Shown here piece by piece: positions 52,287 to 61,452 of a stretch of DNA of 64,000 nt. How positions within the stretch are numbered: position 1 is the first letter of the stretch; the number at the start of each line of letters is the position of its first letter. The position numbers were made by a program, and so were the translations under genes. The DNA comes from Flavobacteriales bacterium UBA7519 (GTDB lineage: Bacteria > Bacteroidota > Bacteroidia > Flavobacteriales > Weeksellaceae): the NCBI GenBank assembly GCA_002476905.1, contig DLND01000084.1, positions 5,340-69,339 of the forward strand. Reading direction: 5' to 3'. Below the pieces are notes generated by a model, which was not told the origin of the DNA, did no database searches, and saw nothing but the letters and a program-made list of their open reading frames with translations.

Positions 52287-53186
52287 ATGAAGAATTCTTA
52301 TCTGCTGAGGTTGCATTTTATCGTATTTTTATGGGGCTTCACAGCTATTTTAGGAAAGTTGATTACTACGGATGCGCCGCTTTTGGTTTTTTATAGAATG
52401 TCATTCGCTGCGGTTTTTCTCTACTTGTATCTCAGAATTGTAAAAAAAGAAAGTATTAAAGTTACAAAAGGCTTGTTGCTAAAACTGGTAGCAATAGGAA
52501 GTGTAATGGCTTTTCATTGGTTGTTCTTTTTTCAATCGATTAAGGTTTCCAATGTATCAATTGCGCTTTCCTGTCTCTCATTATCAACATTATTTGCCTC
52601 CTTAATAGAACCAATAGTTTTTAAGAGAAAACCAGATTGGGTTGAGGTTATTATCGGAATCATTATCGTTATTTGCATTTCTTTGATTTTCAATGCGGAA
52701 CTGAAATACAAAGAAGGCATATTCTACGGAATCTTATGTGCGCTTTTTGGAACTATTTTTTCTGTTTTCAATGGTAAAATTTTTGGAAAAACCAGCTCTG
52801 GAAATATTATTTTCTACGAGATTGCTGGTGGATGGTTGGTCATTAGTTTGTTTTTTATTTTCACAGGACAAATTTCTTCTCTCAGCGAAATAAGTTATAC
52901 CGATATTGCGTTAATAGTATTGTTGGCATCTGTTTTTACGGCGTATCCAATGTTTGAAAGTGTAAAGTTGATGAAGTTTATCTCACCTTTCACATTGATT
53001 TTAACCGTAAATCTTGAGCCTGTTTATGGGATTATTTTAGCTTTTTTTATCTTTGGAGCTTCAGAGCAAATGAGTCCCATTTTTTATATTGCTTCTTTGG
53101 TGATGATTACAGTAATTGTTATCAACGGAATTATAAAATCAAAACGAAAAAAAGAAGATACAATTGCAGAAACGAACCATCTGTAA
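52287..53186 (+). CDS. EamA-family (DMT) transporter
   Basis: Ten-helix inner-membrane transporter of the drug/metabolite superfamily. The ATG at 52287 gives MKNSYLLRLHFIVFLWGFTA; a TTG 18 bases earlier is less likely because it would lie on the promoter. Two EamA repeats (about 8-135 and 150-285) are visible, with FHWLFFFQSIKVSNVSIALS at the end of the first. Exported substrate unknown, often amino acids or other metabolites. Confidence 0.9.
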   Translation: MKNSYLLRLHFIVFLWGFTAILGKLITTDAPLLVFYRMSFAAVFLYLYLRIVKKESIKVTKGLLLKLVAIGSVMAFHWLFFFQSIKVSNVSIALSCLSLSTLFASLIEPIVFKRKPDWVEVIIGIIIVICISLIFNAELKYKEGIFYGILCALFGTIFSVFNGKIFGKTSSGNIIFYEIAGGWLVISLFFIFTGQISSLSEISYTDIALIVLLASVFTAYPMFESVKLMKFISPFTLILTVNLEPVYGIILAFFIFGASEQMSPIFYIASLVMITVIVINGIIKSKRKKEDTIAETNHL

Positions 53187-53196
53187 ACAGCTTTTG

Positions 53197-54279
53197 ATGA
53201 AAAGAATTTTATTTTTTTTACTGATTATTTTTTCACAAATTATTTATGCTCAAATCATTAGAAAATATTCTAATGAATTTTTGAATATTGGAGCTGGTGC
53301 AAGAGGTCTTGCGATGGGTGGCGCTGTTGTTTCTAATCAGGATGATGTTTATTCTCCTATGTGGAATCCCGCTGGTCTCATAAAAATCGACCGCGATTGG
53401 CAAATGGCAGCTATGCACGCCGAATATTTTGAATCTATTGCTAAATATGATTACATCGCTTACGCCAAACCTTTGGATTATGGAAACGGTGTTTTCGCCA
53501 TTTCATTAGTCAGATTGGGTGTAGATAATATTCTAAATACAACACAATTGATTGATCCAGAAGGGAATATTGATTATGATAAGATCAGTTCTTTTTCTAC
53601 TTCAGATTATGCTGCACTATTTTCTTATGCTTTTCATCCTAATGGAAATCAGAAGTTAGATATTGGTGCAACTGCAAAAGTAGTTTATAGAAATGTGGGG
53701 AAATTTGCAAGTGGTTATGGTTTTGGATTTGATATTGGAGCAGTTTATCACACAGATACCGATTGGAATTACGGTTTTATGCTGAGAGATGCGACGACGA
53801 CTGTCAATTTCTGGACAATCAACCAAAAAGAATTATCCGCAGTTGTGAATGGGGAAGAATTCAATCCAGCGCCAACAGATAAAATGGAAATCACAATGCC
53901 AAAATTGAATCTTGGAGTCAGCAAAACGTTTGAGTTCAATAGAGATCTGAAGTTGTTACCAGAAGCTGGCGTTAATATCGACTTTGCGAAAACAGCAGCT
54001 TTAGTTTCTACAGATTTTGCAAGTATCACACCTTATGTTGGCGGAGAATTGATTTTCCAGGATATGATTTTTGTAAGATTAGGATTAAATCGATTCCAAT
54101 CTCTTACCGATATAGAAGACTTAAAAAGAAAAGTCTCTTTCCAGCCAAGCGCAGGTATTGGGATCAAATACAAAGGTTTGACATTAGATTATGCCATTAC
54201 CAACTCGGGAATTGGTGGCTCTAATTTTTATTCTAATTTCTTCTCTCTGAAGTTGGATATGCAAGGTTTCAGAAATTAA
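53197..54279 (+). CDS. porV2: Putative type IX sorting system protein PorV2
   Basis: An outer-membrane beta-barrel related to PorV/PorQ. The ATG at 53197 starts the signal peptide MKRILFFLLIIFSQIIYAQ. IGAGARGLAMGGAVVSNQDD near the N-terminus and SPMWNPAGLIKI are the family signature, and alternating strands continue to LKLDMQGFRN. At about 360 residues it fits the PorV2 group, which is named for resemblance; its exact part in T9SS is not established. A small exported protein follows after 14 bases. Confidence 0.85.
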   Translation: MKRILFFLLIIFSQIIYAQIIRKYSNEFLNIGAGARGLAMGGAVVSNQDDVYSPMWNPAGLIKIDRDWQMAAMHAEYFESIAKYDYIAYAKPLDYGNGVFAISLVRLGVDNILNTTQLIDPEGNIDYDKISSFSTSDYAALFSYAFHPNGNQKLDIGATAKVVYRNVGKFASGYGFGFDIGAVYHTDTDWNYGFMLRDATTTVNFWTINQKELSAVVNGEEFNPAPTDKMEITMPKLNLGVSKTFEFNRDLKLLPEAGVNIDFAKTAALVSTDFASITPYVGGELIFQDMIFVRLGLNRFQSLTDIEDLKRKVSFQPSAGIGIKYKGLTLDYAITNSGIGGSNFYSNFFSLKLDMQGFRN

Positions 54280-54293
54280 TTATACAATTCATT

Positions 54294-55052
54294 ATGAAAA
54301 ATATTACCATCTTTTTATTTGTTTTCTTGATTGCAGTAGTCAAGGCTCAAACTGTTTCAGACTATAAATACATTGTAATTCCTGCAGAATTTAATGATTT
54401 CAAAGACAACAAAGCTTATGGTTTAAGCAATCTTTTAGAAAAATCCTTGAAGGCAAAAAAATATACAGTTTTGTCATCGACTAAGAATGATTGGCCCTCT
54501 GATGCGTTGATGAATCCCTGCAGTATTCTGAATACAGATCTTCTGAACGACAAAAGTATGTTCAGAAATAAACTGATTCTACAGTTCAAAGATTGCAACA
54601 ATAAAGTTGTTTTCAATGAAAAAGGAAGTAGTATGATAAAAGAGTTCGAGCCAGGTTTTCAAGATGCGTTGAAGCAAACATTGGTAAAAATTCCTGTGTC
54701 TAATCCAACTACAACTGTGAATAAAATTGCTGAAACAACATTCACAGAGCCTATTAAAAAAGAATTGCAGGGCTCGAAAGAAGCCATTTTACAGACTTCG
54801 AATGTTGTGAGATATAGCAACGGAACAATATCTGTACAAAAAATACAGATTGATAATAGTCAGTTCATTTTAGTTGATGGCAACAGTTCTGTACCTTTTG
54901 CAACACTAAAATCCACAACAAAAGAAGGTGTGTTTCGAGTAAAATTAGGTTCTGGAGAATCCACAATTGGTTACTATGAAAATGCCAATATTGTGATTGA
55001 AATGCCAAAAGCTAATGGCGATTATGCTAAAGAAGTTTTTGTAGCTAAGTAA
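54294..55052 (+). CDS. Hypothetical exported protein downstream of porV2
   Basis: A 252-residue protein with a signal peptide (MKNITIFLFVFLIAVVKAQ). The first half, YKYIVIPAEFNDFKDNKAY, has the strand-helix pattern of small periplasmic proteins; the last 60 residues (FILVDGNSSVPFATLKSTTK) look like a separate beta-rich domain. No known family. Linked to porV2 by position, it may act in the same envelope process. Confidence 0.78.
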   Translation: MKNITIFLFVFLIAVVKAQTVSDYKYIVIPAEFNDFKDNKAYGLSNLLEKSLKAKKYTVLSSTKNDWPSDALMNPCSILNTDLLNDKSMFRNKLILQFKDCNNKVVFNEKGSSMIKEFEPGFQDALKQTLVKIPVSNPTTTVNKIAETTFTEPIKKELQGSKEAILQTSNVVRYSNGTISVQKIQIDNSQFILVDGNSSVPFATLKSTTKEGVFRVKLGSGESTIGYYENANIVIEMPKANGDYAKEVFVAK

Positions 55053-55076
55053 TAATTACAATCCATAATAAAAATA

Positions 55077-55100
55077 AAAAAGCTCAGATCTGAGCTTTTT
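55077..55100. terminator. Bidirectional terminator
   Basis: AAAAAGCTCAGA (55077-55088) meets TCTGAGCTTTTT (55089-55100) as a perfect 24-base palindrome between convergent genes. Confidence 0.82.
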
Positions 55101-55117
55101 CTATGAAAAATCTGAAA

Positions 55118-55753
55118 TTATTTATTCGGTTGTGGTGTGTAGCGCAAATAAGGTTTCACAACTTTCACTCCTTTTGTAAACTTTTTCTCTGCATCTTCTT
55201 GCGAAACAGCCGGCGGAATAATTACATCTTCTCCATCTTTCCAATCCACTGGTGTTGCGATTCCATAATTATCAACCAATTGTAAAGAATCCAAAACTCT
55301 CAAGATTTCTGTGAAGTTTCTTCCTGTAGAAGCGGGATAAGTGATGATGAGTCTTACTTTTTTATTAGGGTCAATAATTAATAAAGATCTAACTGTAAGA
55401 GTCGCGCTTGCATTGGGATGAATAAAATCATACAGCTCGGACACTTTTTTGTCCTGATCCGCAATTATAGGGAATTCTACTTCTGTATTCTGAGTTTCAT
55501 TAATGTCAGAGATCCAACCTTTGTGATTGTCAAGTCCGTCAACGCTTAACGCTAAAACCTTTGTATTTCTTTTATCGAATTCTGGTTTCAGTTGTGATGT
55601 TTTTCCCAATTCAGTTGTACAAACGGGTGTATAATCTGCTGGATGTGAAAATAAAATTCCCCAAGAATCTCCGAGGTATTCGTAAAAATTAAGATTTCCT
55701 AAACTGCTTTCTGCATTAAAATCCGGAGCGGTATCGCCAAGTTTTATAGACAT
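55118..55753 (-). CDS. Peroxiredoxin of the Prx6 (1-Cys) group
   Basis: Reduces hydrogen peroxide and organic peroxides. GDTAPDFNAESSLG opens the thioredoxin fold, FSHPADYTPVCTTELG holds the peroxidatic Cys near residue 45, and the long C-terminal extension (DWKDGEDVIIPPAVSQEDAE) is typical of Prx6 proteins. No other cysteine is visible in the protein, which supports the 1-Cys mechanism. A -7 box TAAATTTG (minus) is at 55783-55790. Confidence 0.94.
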   Translation of the reverse strand: MSIKLGDTAPDFNAESSLGNLNFYEYLGDSWGILFSHPADYTPVCTTELGKTSQLKPEFDKRNTKVLALSVDGLDNHKGWISDINETQNTEVEFPIIADQDKKVSELYDFIHPNASATLTVRSLLIIDPNKKVRLIITYPASTGRNFTEILRVLDSLQLVDNYGIATPVDWKDGEDVIIPPAVSQEDAEKKFTKGVKVVKPYLRYTPQPNK

Positions 55754-55844
55754 AATATTTACATTTTTTGATTAATGAATAACAAATTTAATATAAAAAA
55801 TTTAATTCATACTAATTTAGTATTATTTATTTTTGGTCACAAAA

Positions 55845-55867
55845 AAAACCACAAATTCTGTGGTTTT
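55845..55867. terminator. Hairpin after the lipoprotein gene
   Basis: AAAACCACA (55845-55853) pairs with TGTGGTTTT (55859-55867), five-base loop, just downstream of the minus-strand stop at 55889. Confidence 0.75.
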
Positions 55868-55888
55868 AATTTATTTATGAGGTTGGGG

Positions 55889-56398
55889 TTACAATGTTCC
55901 AACTTTACTGTCATCAATATTGTATTTAGCAATAATCTCCTCGTAAGACAATTTTTTTAAATCTTCCGAGGTAGTGTTTTTTCCATAGACTGCTGGAACT
56001 AACACAACTCTGAATGTTTGGTTATTCAAATATTGTGGTGTGGTACTAAGATCATATGTTCCTCCGGCATAAATCATAAAATCATTTTTAGAAAAATCAA
56101 AATCATAATCTAATTCTCCCTGATCTAAATAAAGCGTTCTTGGGATCTGTTGCCAAACGGGAGCGTTTCCAGAAGTTCCTGTCTGTCTGAAAATTACTAC
56201 ATAATCCTGATCCAATAATGGATTTTTAAAACTCTGTCCGTATGTCCATCCATCCGTTGCATTGTAGGAGAAATTAACATTTCGCAGATCATAAACAGCA
56301 GGATAATCTACCTGAACTTGCACCTCATCGTCATCTTTACAGTTAAAAAGGATGAAGCTTGTGATGAAGAGCAGCAGGAAAGGAAATAATTTTTTCAT
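55889..56398 (-). CDS. Hypothetical lipoprotein
   Basis: A 169-residue protein with a lipoprotein signal (ILFNC, Cys20, followed by the acidic KDDDEV that in Bacteroidota can mark surface export). The rest is strand-rich with NATDGWTYGQSF and PQYLNNQTFRVVLVPA. No family recognised. Divergent from the GH3 gene. Confidence 0.78.
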   Translation of the reverse strand: MKKLFPFLLLFITSFILFNCKDDDEVQVQVDYPAVYDLRNVNFSYNATDGWTYGQSFKNPLLDQDYVVIFRQTGTSGNAPVWQQIPRTLYLDQGELDYDFDFSKNDFMIYAGGTYDLSTTPQYLNNQTFRVVLVPAVYGKNTTSEDLKKLSYEEIIAKYNIDDSKVGTL

Positions 56399-56512
56399 AA
56401 TTTAAAATATTTACGTTATAATTTTGTTACCAAATTACAGACCATAAAAATAGTATTTCCAGGTGGAATTAATATCTTTATGAAATCTTTATAAAATTTA
56501 GATTTTCAAATT

Positions 56513-58261
56513 ATGAAAAGGTTAAGCCTGTCGATAATTATTTTTATCTCTCAATTATATTCCGCTCAATATCAGCCTAAAAATATTTGTAATTCGGATA
56601 TTAAAAAAGCCAATGATTGGGTAGATAAAACGTATAACTCGCTTTCGCAGGATGAGAAGCTGGGACAACTCTTTATTGTAGCGCTTTATACCAACAAAGA
56701 TGAACCTCATATCAACCAAGTTAGAAACATTGTAACCAATGACAAAATCGGGGGATTGATTCTGATGCAGGATGACGCCGCAAGAGAAATTAATCTGGTT
56801 AATGAGTTTCAGTCCAAATCAAAAGTGCCGCTGATGATTGGGATGGATGCAGAATGGGGGTTATTCCAAAGAATTGCAAAAGCACACAAGTTTCCCTGGG
56901 CGATCACACTAGGAGCAATACAGGATAAAAATCTGATTTATGAGATGTCTGCTAAGATTGCCGAGGATTGTAAAAGAATGGGAATCAACTGGGATTTTGC
57001 ACCGGTTGTGGATGTCAACACCAATCCGAATAATCCGATTATCGGAAACCGTAGTTTTGGTTCTGATGTCAATAATGTTGTGAATTCTGCTTTGGCTTAT
57101 TCCAACGGTTTGCAGGATAACAGAATTTTGGCAGCGATTAAACATTTCCCAGGTCACGGCGATACAGATACAGATTCGCATTTGGATTTGCCAGTCGTTT
57201 CTCATAATTTGGAAAGATTGGAAAAAACAGAAATCGCACCTTTCAAGGCATTGATGAATAAAGGAGTTGGTGGCGTAATGGTCGCACATCTCTATGTTCC
57301 AACTCTGGAAAATGAAAAAGGAATTCCAGCTTCGGTTTCAAAGAAAATTGTTACAGGACTTTTGAAAGAAAAACTAGGTTACAAAGGTTTGATTATTACT
57401 GATGCGCTTAATATGGGTGCTGTTGCTAATAAATTCAAAGCGGGAGAATTGGATGCGATGGCCTTCAAAGCAGGAAATGATATTATGCTGTTTTCGCAGG
57501 ATGTTGCTACAGGAAAAAAACTGATTCAAAAAGCGATTGATAATGGAGAAATCCAACAAAGTAGAGTAGAAGAGAGTGTTAAAAAAATTCTTTTGACTAA
57601 GTATTATTTAGGTCTTAATCAATACAACCATATCAATCCTGTAAATGTGAACGACGATTTGAATAATGCATCACATTCGGCTTTAGTTCAAAAAATGTAT
57701 GCGAATGCTTTGACATTAATCAAAGACGACAAAAAGCTGTTGCCATTGGATTGTAAAGGAACTTACTATTACGTTCCGTTAGAAGAAGCACCTTATGAAA
57801 CTTTCCTTGATCAAATCAGTACAGGAACAACTGTAATTGTTAAAAAAGCTAATGAAATCAATACGATTCCAGCTAATTCAAAAGTGATTGTTGGGTTCCA
57901 TAAAGATAATTCGACAGCTTACAAACCATACAAAATTTCTGATGCAAGCAAGAAAATTTTATCAGAATTAAGCAAAAATCAAAATGTAATGCTGGATGTA
58001 TTTGGAAGTCCTTATGCTTTGAAAGATATTGATATTTCCAAGCTTTCTACAGTTTTGGTTTCTTATGAAAATAATGACGACGCGATGAAAGCAACAGCAA
58101 ACGGACTTCTCGGACAAACAAAAATCTCAGGAAGACTTCCGGTTCTGGTCAATGATAATTTGAAATTCGGAATAGGAATGGATGTAGAAGCGAAAATTCA
58201 AAATAAAACTGATAGAAAAAATAGTTTAGAAACCAAAAATTCTAAGATAGTAATGGAGTAA
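56513..58261 (+). CDS. Family 3 glycoside hydrolase, probable beta-N-acetylglucosaminidase
   Basis: Cleaves terminal GlcNAc from cell-wall fragments or chitooligosaccharides. A signal peptide (MKRLSLSIIIFISQLYSAQ) precedes the GH3 barrel. KHFPGHGDTDTDSHLDLPV at about 210-228 is the NagZ-type loop whose Asp-His pair serves as acid/base, and LIITDALNMGAV holds the nucleophile Asp297. A C-terminal alpha/beta domain (about 390-570) is present, unlike the single-domain E. coli NagZ. The 582-residue form is exported, so it acts outside the cytoplasm. Confidence 0.92.
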   Translation: MKRLSLSIIIFISQLYSAQYQPKNICNSDIKKANDWVDKTYNSLSQDEKLGQLFIVALYTNKDEPHINQVRNIVTNDKIGGLILMQDDAAREINLVNEFQSKSKVPLMIGMDAEWGLFQRIAKAHKFPWAITLGAIQDKNLIYEMSAKIAEDCKRMGINWDFAPVVDVNTNPNNPIIGNRSFGSDVNNVVNSALAYSNGLQDNRILAAIKHFPGHGDTDTDSHLDLPVVSHNLERLEKTEIAPFKALMNKGVGGVMVAHLYVPTLENEKGIPASVSKKIVTGLLKEKLGYKGLIITDALNMGAVANKFKAGELDAMAFKAGNDIMLFSQDVATGKKLIQKAIDNGEIQQSRVEESVKKILLTKYYLGLNQYNHINPVNVNDDLNNASHSALVQKMYANALTLIKDDKKLLPLDCKGTYYYVPLEEAPYETFLDQISTGTTVIVKKANEINTIPANSKVIVGFHKDNSTAYKPYKISDASKKILSELSKNQNVMLDVFGSPYALKDIDISKLSTVLVSYENNDDAMKATANGLLGQTKISGRLPVLVNDNLKFGIGMDVEAKIQNKTDRKNSLETKNSKIVME

Positions 58262-58267
58262 ATTTAT

Positions 58268-58287
58268 AACCACAAAAGTCACAAAAG
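58268..58287 (+). repeat. Exact AACCACAAAAGTCACAAAAG repeat, left of the GxxExxY gene
   Basis: Begins seven bases after the GH3 stop codon and 44 bases before the GxxExxY ATG. Identical in all 20 bases to the copy at 58748 in the same orientation, so the gene is bracketed by direct repeats 480 bases apart. Confidence 0.85.
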
Positions 58288-58330
58288 TTTTTTACATATT
58301 ATAAAGTTAAAATAAGGAAAAATAAAAACA

Positions 58331-58738
58331 ATGATAACGCAATCTTATTTGACAGATTTGACTTATAAAATTAATGGAGCTTGTATAGAAGTTCACAAAT
58401 ATTTAGGTCCTGGATTATTGGAAAGTGTTTATTGTGAAGCATTGAAAGAAGAATTTGCATTAAGAAATATTAATTTCAAATCAGAATTTAGAATTGATGT
58501 TATTTTTAAGGAGAAAGTTTTAAATTGTGATTTCAGATGTGATTTTCTAATTGAAGAAATAATTGTTTTGGAAATTAAATCAGTCAAAAGAATTGAAGAT
58601 ATTCATAAAGCACAACTTTTGAATTATATGGGATTATTAAAAGCTCCAAAAGGTATTCTTATTAATTTCAATGTAAAAAATATTTTTCACGAAGGGCAAG
58701 AAACATTTGTTAATAAGTATTATGAACAATTAATGTGA
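58331..58738 (+). CDS. GxxExxY-family protein, PD-(D/E)XK-like
   Basis: A 135-residue protein named for G28-L-L-E31-S-V-Y34 in YLGPGLLESVYCEALKEEF. Behind it lie DFRCDFLIEEIIVLEIKSVK, whose D...ExK pattern resembles the active site of PD-(D/E)XK nucleases, and HKAQLLNYMGLLKAPKGILI, with the Q of the following helix. No biochemical role is known to me for the family. Its context is the point: it sits alone between two exact 20-base direct repeats, with an inverted third copy behind the second. Confidence 0.9.
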   Translation: MITQSYLTDLTYKINGACIEVHKYLGPGLLESVYCEALKEEFALRNINFKSEFRIDVIFKEKVLNCDFRCDFLIEEIIVLEIKSVKRIEDIHKAQLLNYMGLLKAPKGILINFNVKNIFHEGQETFVNKYYEQLM

Positions 58739-58747
58739 TTTTTTATA

Positions 58748-58876
58748 AACCACAAAAGTCACAAAAGAAGAGTGAAAGTTTTCTTTTTAACGAAGAAATG
58801 AGAAAACAAGTCCTTATTTTTCTTTAAAGACCGAATTAATTTCTCTTCAAATAAAACTTTTGTGACTTTTGTGGTT
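58748..58876. repeat. Complete inverted-repeat element of the CACAAAAG family
   Basis: AACCACAAAAGTCACAAAAG (58748-58767) and its perfect reverse complement CTTTTGTGACTTTTGTGGTT (58857-58876) enclose 89 AT-rich bases with no gene. The right end is followed by CAAAAAT, as in the copy at 43959-43977. The element fills the spacer between the GxxExxY gene and bshA and could fold into one long hairpin in RNA. Confidence 0.85.
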
Positions 58877-58902
58877 CAAAAATAAAACAATAAAAAAGTA
58901 AA

Positions 58903-60060
58903 ATGAAAATAGGAATACTTTGCTATCCAACTTACGGCGGAAGCGGAATTGTAGCAACAGAATTGGGAATGTCTCTAGCAGACAAAGGTTTTGAAGTTCA
59001 TTTCATCAGTTCGGCATTGCCGGCACGTTTGGATGTTACCAATCCAAATATTTTTTTCCATAAAGTCAACGTTCAGACTTATCCGCTGTTCCAATATCAG
59101 CCTTATGATATCGCATTATCATCGATGATCTACCGAGTTGTGAATCTTTATAAATTGGATATTCTCCACGCTCATTATGCGATTCCTTATGCTTATGCTG
59201 CTTTTACGGCTAAACAAATGTTGAAGGCAGAACAGAAAGATGTGCCTTTGGTTACAACACTTCACGGGACAGATATTACTTTGGTAGGACAGCATCCGAG
59301 TTACAAACACGCTGTCGAATTTTCTATCAATCAAAGTGATACAATTACGTCAGTATCAGAAAGTTTGAAAAAAGATACATTGCAGTTTTTCAATATTCAG
59401 AAGGAAATTCAAGTTATAACCAATTTTATTGATAATTCGGTTTTTGATGATTGCAAAACTTGTCAGAGAGAACAATTTGCGAGTGATGATGAGAAAATCC
59501 TGATTCACGTTTCCAATCTTCGTCCGGTTAAGAGAATTCAGGATGTTTTGGAGATTTTCAAAAATGTTAATAAGAAAGTAAAATCAAAACTAATTATCAT
59601 TGGTGAAGGTCCGGAAATGGAAAAAATCTCTGAGTTTATGGAAAATAATCCAGAGCTGATTGGTAAAATCAAATTACTTGGTAAAGTCAACGATTTATAT
59701 AGGATTCTCCAATTATCAGATGTGTTTCTTTTACCTTCTGAGCAGGAAAGTTTCGGTTTGGCAGCTTTGGAAGCGATGGCTGCAAGAACGCCAGTTATCA
59801 GCAGTAATGCAGGCGGAATTCCGGAAGTTAATATTCAAGGAGAAACCGGATTTTTAGCAGAGACAGGAAACATAGAAGCAATGTCAAATTATTGTATCAA
59901 ATTGTTGAGTGATGATAATCTTCTCGAAGAAATGAAAAAGAATGCAAAAGCGCAAGCCTTTAGATTTGATCTTAAAAACATTTTACCACTCTACATAGAG
60001 ATGTACCAAGATACTATTACCAGATTTGAACATTCTAAACTAATAAATTCAGAAAATTAA
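58903..60060 (+). CDS. bshA: Bacillithiol biosynthesis glycosyltransferase BshA
   Basis: Joins UDP-GlcNAc and L-malate, the first step of bacillithiol. The GT4 N-terminus MKIGILCYPTYGGSGIVATE with the malate-site loop, LHAHYAIPYAYAA, VTTLHGTDITLVG and the C-terminal donor site ESFGLAALEAMAARTPVISS all match BshA. 385 residues is the family length. The next-step deacetylase bshB1 is at 11.2 kb; bshC is not in the window. Confidence 0.95.
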   Translation: MKIGILCYPTYGGSGIVATELGMSLADKGFEVHFISSALPARLDVTNPNIFFHKVNVQTYPLFQYQPYDIALSSMIYRVVNLYKLDILHAHYAIPYAYAAFTAKQMLKAEQKDVPLVTTLHGTDITLVGQHPSYKHAVEFSINQSDTITSVSESLKKDTLQFFNIQKEIQVITNFIDNSVFDDCKTCQREQFASDDEKILIHVSNLRPVKRIQDVLEIFKNVNKKVKSKLIIIGEGPEMEKISEFMENNPELIGKIKLLGKVNDLYRILQLSDVFLLPSEQESFGLAALEAMAARTPVISSNAGGIPEVNIQGETGFLAETGNIEAMSNYCIKLLSDDNLLEEMKKNAKAQAFRFDLKNILPLYIEMYQDTITRFEHSKLINSEN

Positions 60061-60114
60061 TTTAGAGTTCAATTTACTTTAGATTTCGGAATTTTTCTTA
60101 ACTTAACCCTTTCA

Positions 60115-60150
60115 GAGTTTCAAATTCTGAAAGGGTTTTCTATTTCTGGA
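60115..60150 (+). terminator. Terminator after bshA
   Basis: AACCCTTTCAGA (60115-60126) pairs perfectly with TCTGAAAGGGTT (60136-60147), nine-base loop, T residues after. Confidence 0.85.
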
Positions 60151-60170
60151 ATTTAAAAACGACGACACAA

Positions 60171-61433
60171 ATGAATGAAGACATATTGCAATATATCTGG
60201 AATTACAAAAAATTTCGCAGATTCGATTTCATCTCGGCAGACGGACGTGTTATCGAAATATTAGAATTCGGAGAGTGGAATAAAAATTCTGGTCCTGATT
60301 TTCTATTTGCGAAAATTAAAATTGATGATATTATTTTTGCAGGAAATATTGAGATTCATACCAAAGTGTCCGACTGGTTTTTCCACAACCATTCTGGCAA
60401 TCCTGAGTTTGGAAATCTAATTCTTCATGCCGTTTATATCAATGATTGTGATATTCCGGAATTGGAAGAACAGAATATTCCGACTTTGGAACTCAAAAGT
60501 TATATTGATGAAGAACTGATTCAAAAACATCAAAATCTGAAAGCCGAACATTCTTTTATAGCTTGTGAAGAGTTATTTGATAAGAATAAAATTCCTTTAT
60601 TTTTTGAAGAAACTGTTTTGCTCAAAAAGTTAGAAGCCAAGTCACAAATCTTCCAACAATCGCTAAGTAACAATCAAAATAATTATGAAGCAGTTTTGTT
60701 TCAAAATTTGGTTTATACTTTCGGATTAAAAGTGAATGCAGAAATTTTTCTTCAGATGGCAGAAAGTTTGGACTTTTCGGTTATCCAAAAAATCAAGCAA
60801 AATCATGTTCATTTAGAAGCTTTGTTTTTTGGAATCTGTGGATTTTTGGATCATCCTTCAGACGAAAAAATGCAAGTTTGGAAACGAGAATTCGATTTCT
60901 TGAATGTGAAATTTAATTTATCAGATTTTAAAATTCATCCAAAATTTTCAAAGCTTCGTCCACCGAATTTTCCCACAGTCCGATTGTCGCAATTAGCCAA
61001 TCTTTACCATTCTCAGCCTAATCTTTTCTCAAAACTGATTGAAGCCAAAACGATTGAAGATTTATACAAGATTTTTAAAAATGTCAAAGCTTCCGAATAT
61101 TGGGATAATCGTTACAATTTTGGAAAGATTTCATCCGTTGAGAGCAAAAAATATCTCAGTCAGGATTTCATCGATTTGATTGTCATTAATACGATTTTGC
61201 CATTGAAATATTTTTATCATAAAAATCATAATCCGGAAATAGTTGATGATATTTTCGATTTCTACAAACAGATGAAACCAGAGAAAAATTCAGTTTTGGA
61301 TGAATGGAAACAGTTAGGAATGAAATTCGAAAATGCGTTGGAAACACAGGCTTTTCTTTATCAATACAAGCTTTTCTGCAATCATAAAAAATGCTTAAAT
61401 TGCAGTGTTGGTTTTCAGTTGCTGAAAACATAA
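60171..61433 (+). CDS. DUF2851 family protein
   Basis: A 420-residue soluble protein of a family I know only from Bacteroidota annotations. The N-terminal segment VIEILEFGEWNKNSGPDFLF followed by GNIEIHTKVSDWFFHNH is its most conserved part and looks nuclease-like (D/E-x-H/K pattern), though that is inference. A C-terminal CNHKKCLNCSVG holds three cysteines that may bind metal. It is followed after 19 bases by a PspC gene. Confidence 0.85.
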   Translation: MNEDILQYIWNYKKFRRFDFISADGRVIEILEFGEWNKNSGPDFLFAKIKIDDIIFAGNIEIHTKVSDWFFHNHSGNPEFGNLILHAVYINDCDIPELEEQNIPTLELKSYIDEELIQKHQNLKAEHSFIACEELFDKNKIPLFFEETVLLKKLEAKSQIFQQSLSNNQNNYEAVLFQNLVYTFGLKVNAEIFLQMAESLDFSVIQKIKQNHVHLEALFFGICGFLDHPSDEKMQVWKREFDFLNVKFNLSDFKIHPKFSKLRPPNFPTVRLSQLANLYHSQPNLFSKLIEAKTIEDLYKIFKNVKASEYWDNRYNFGKISSVESKKYLSQDFIDLIVINTILPLKYFYHKNHNPEIVDDIFDFYKQMKPEKNSVLDEWKQLGMKFENALETQAFLYQYKLFCNHKKCLNCSVGFQLLKT

Positions 61434-61452
61434 GATTAATCAGACTAAAGAA

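Noticed and set aside
53164-53196. EamA and porV2 genes overlapping by 23 bases
   Set aside because: The signal peptide of PorV2 begins at the ATG at 53197, so the upstream codons are not needed and the genes do not overlap.
58268-58767. The 20-base direct repeats as a target-site duplication of a classic transposon
   Set aside because: They are far longer than usual target duplications, the enclosed gene has no transposase fold, and further copies occur elsewhere without the gene.
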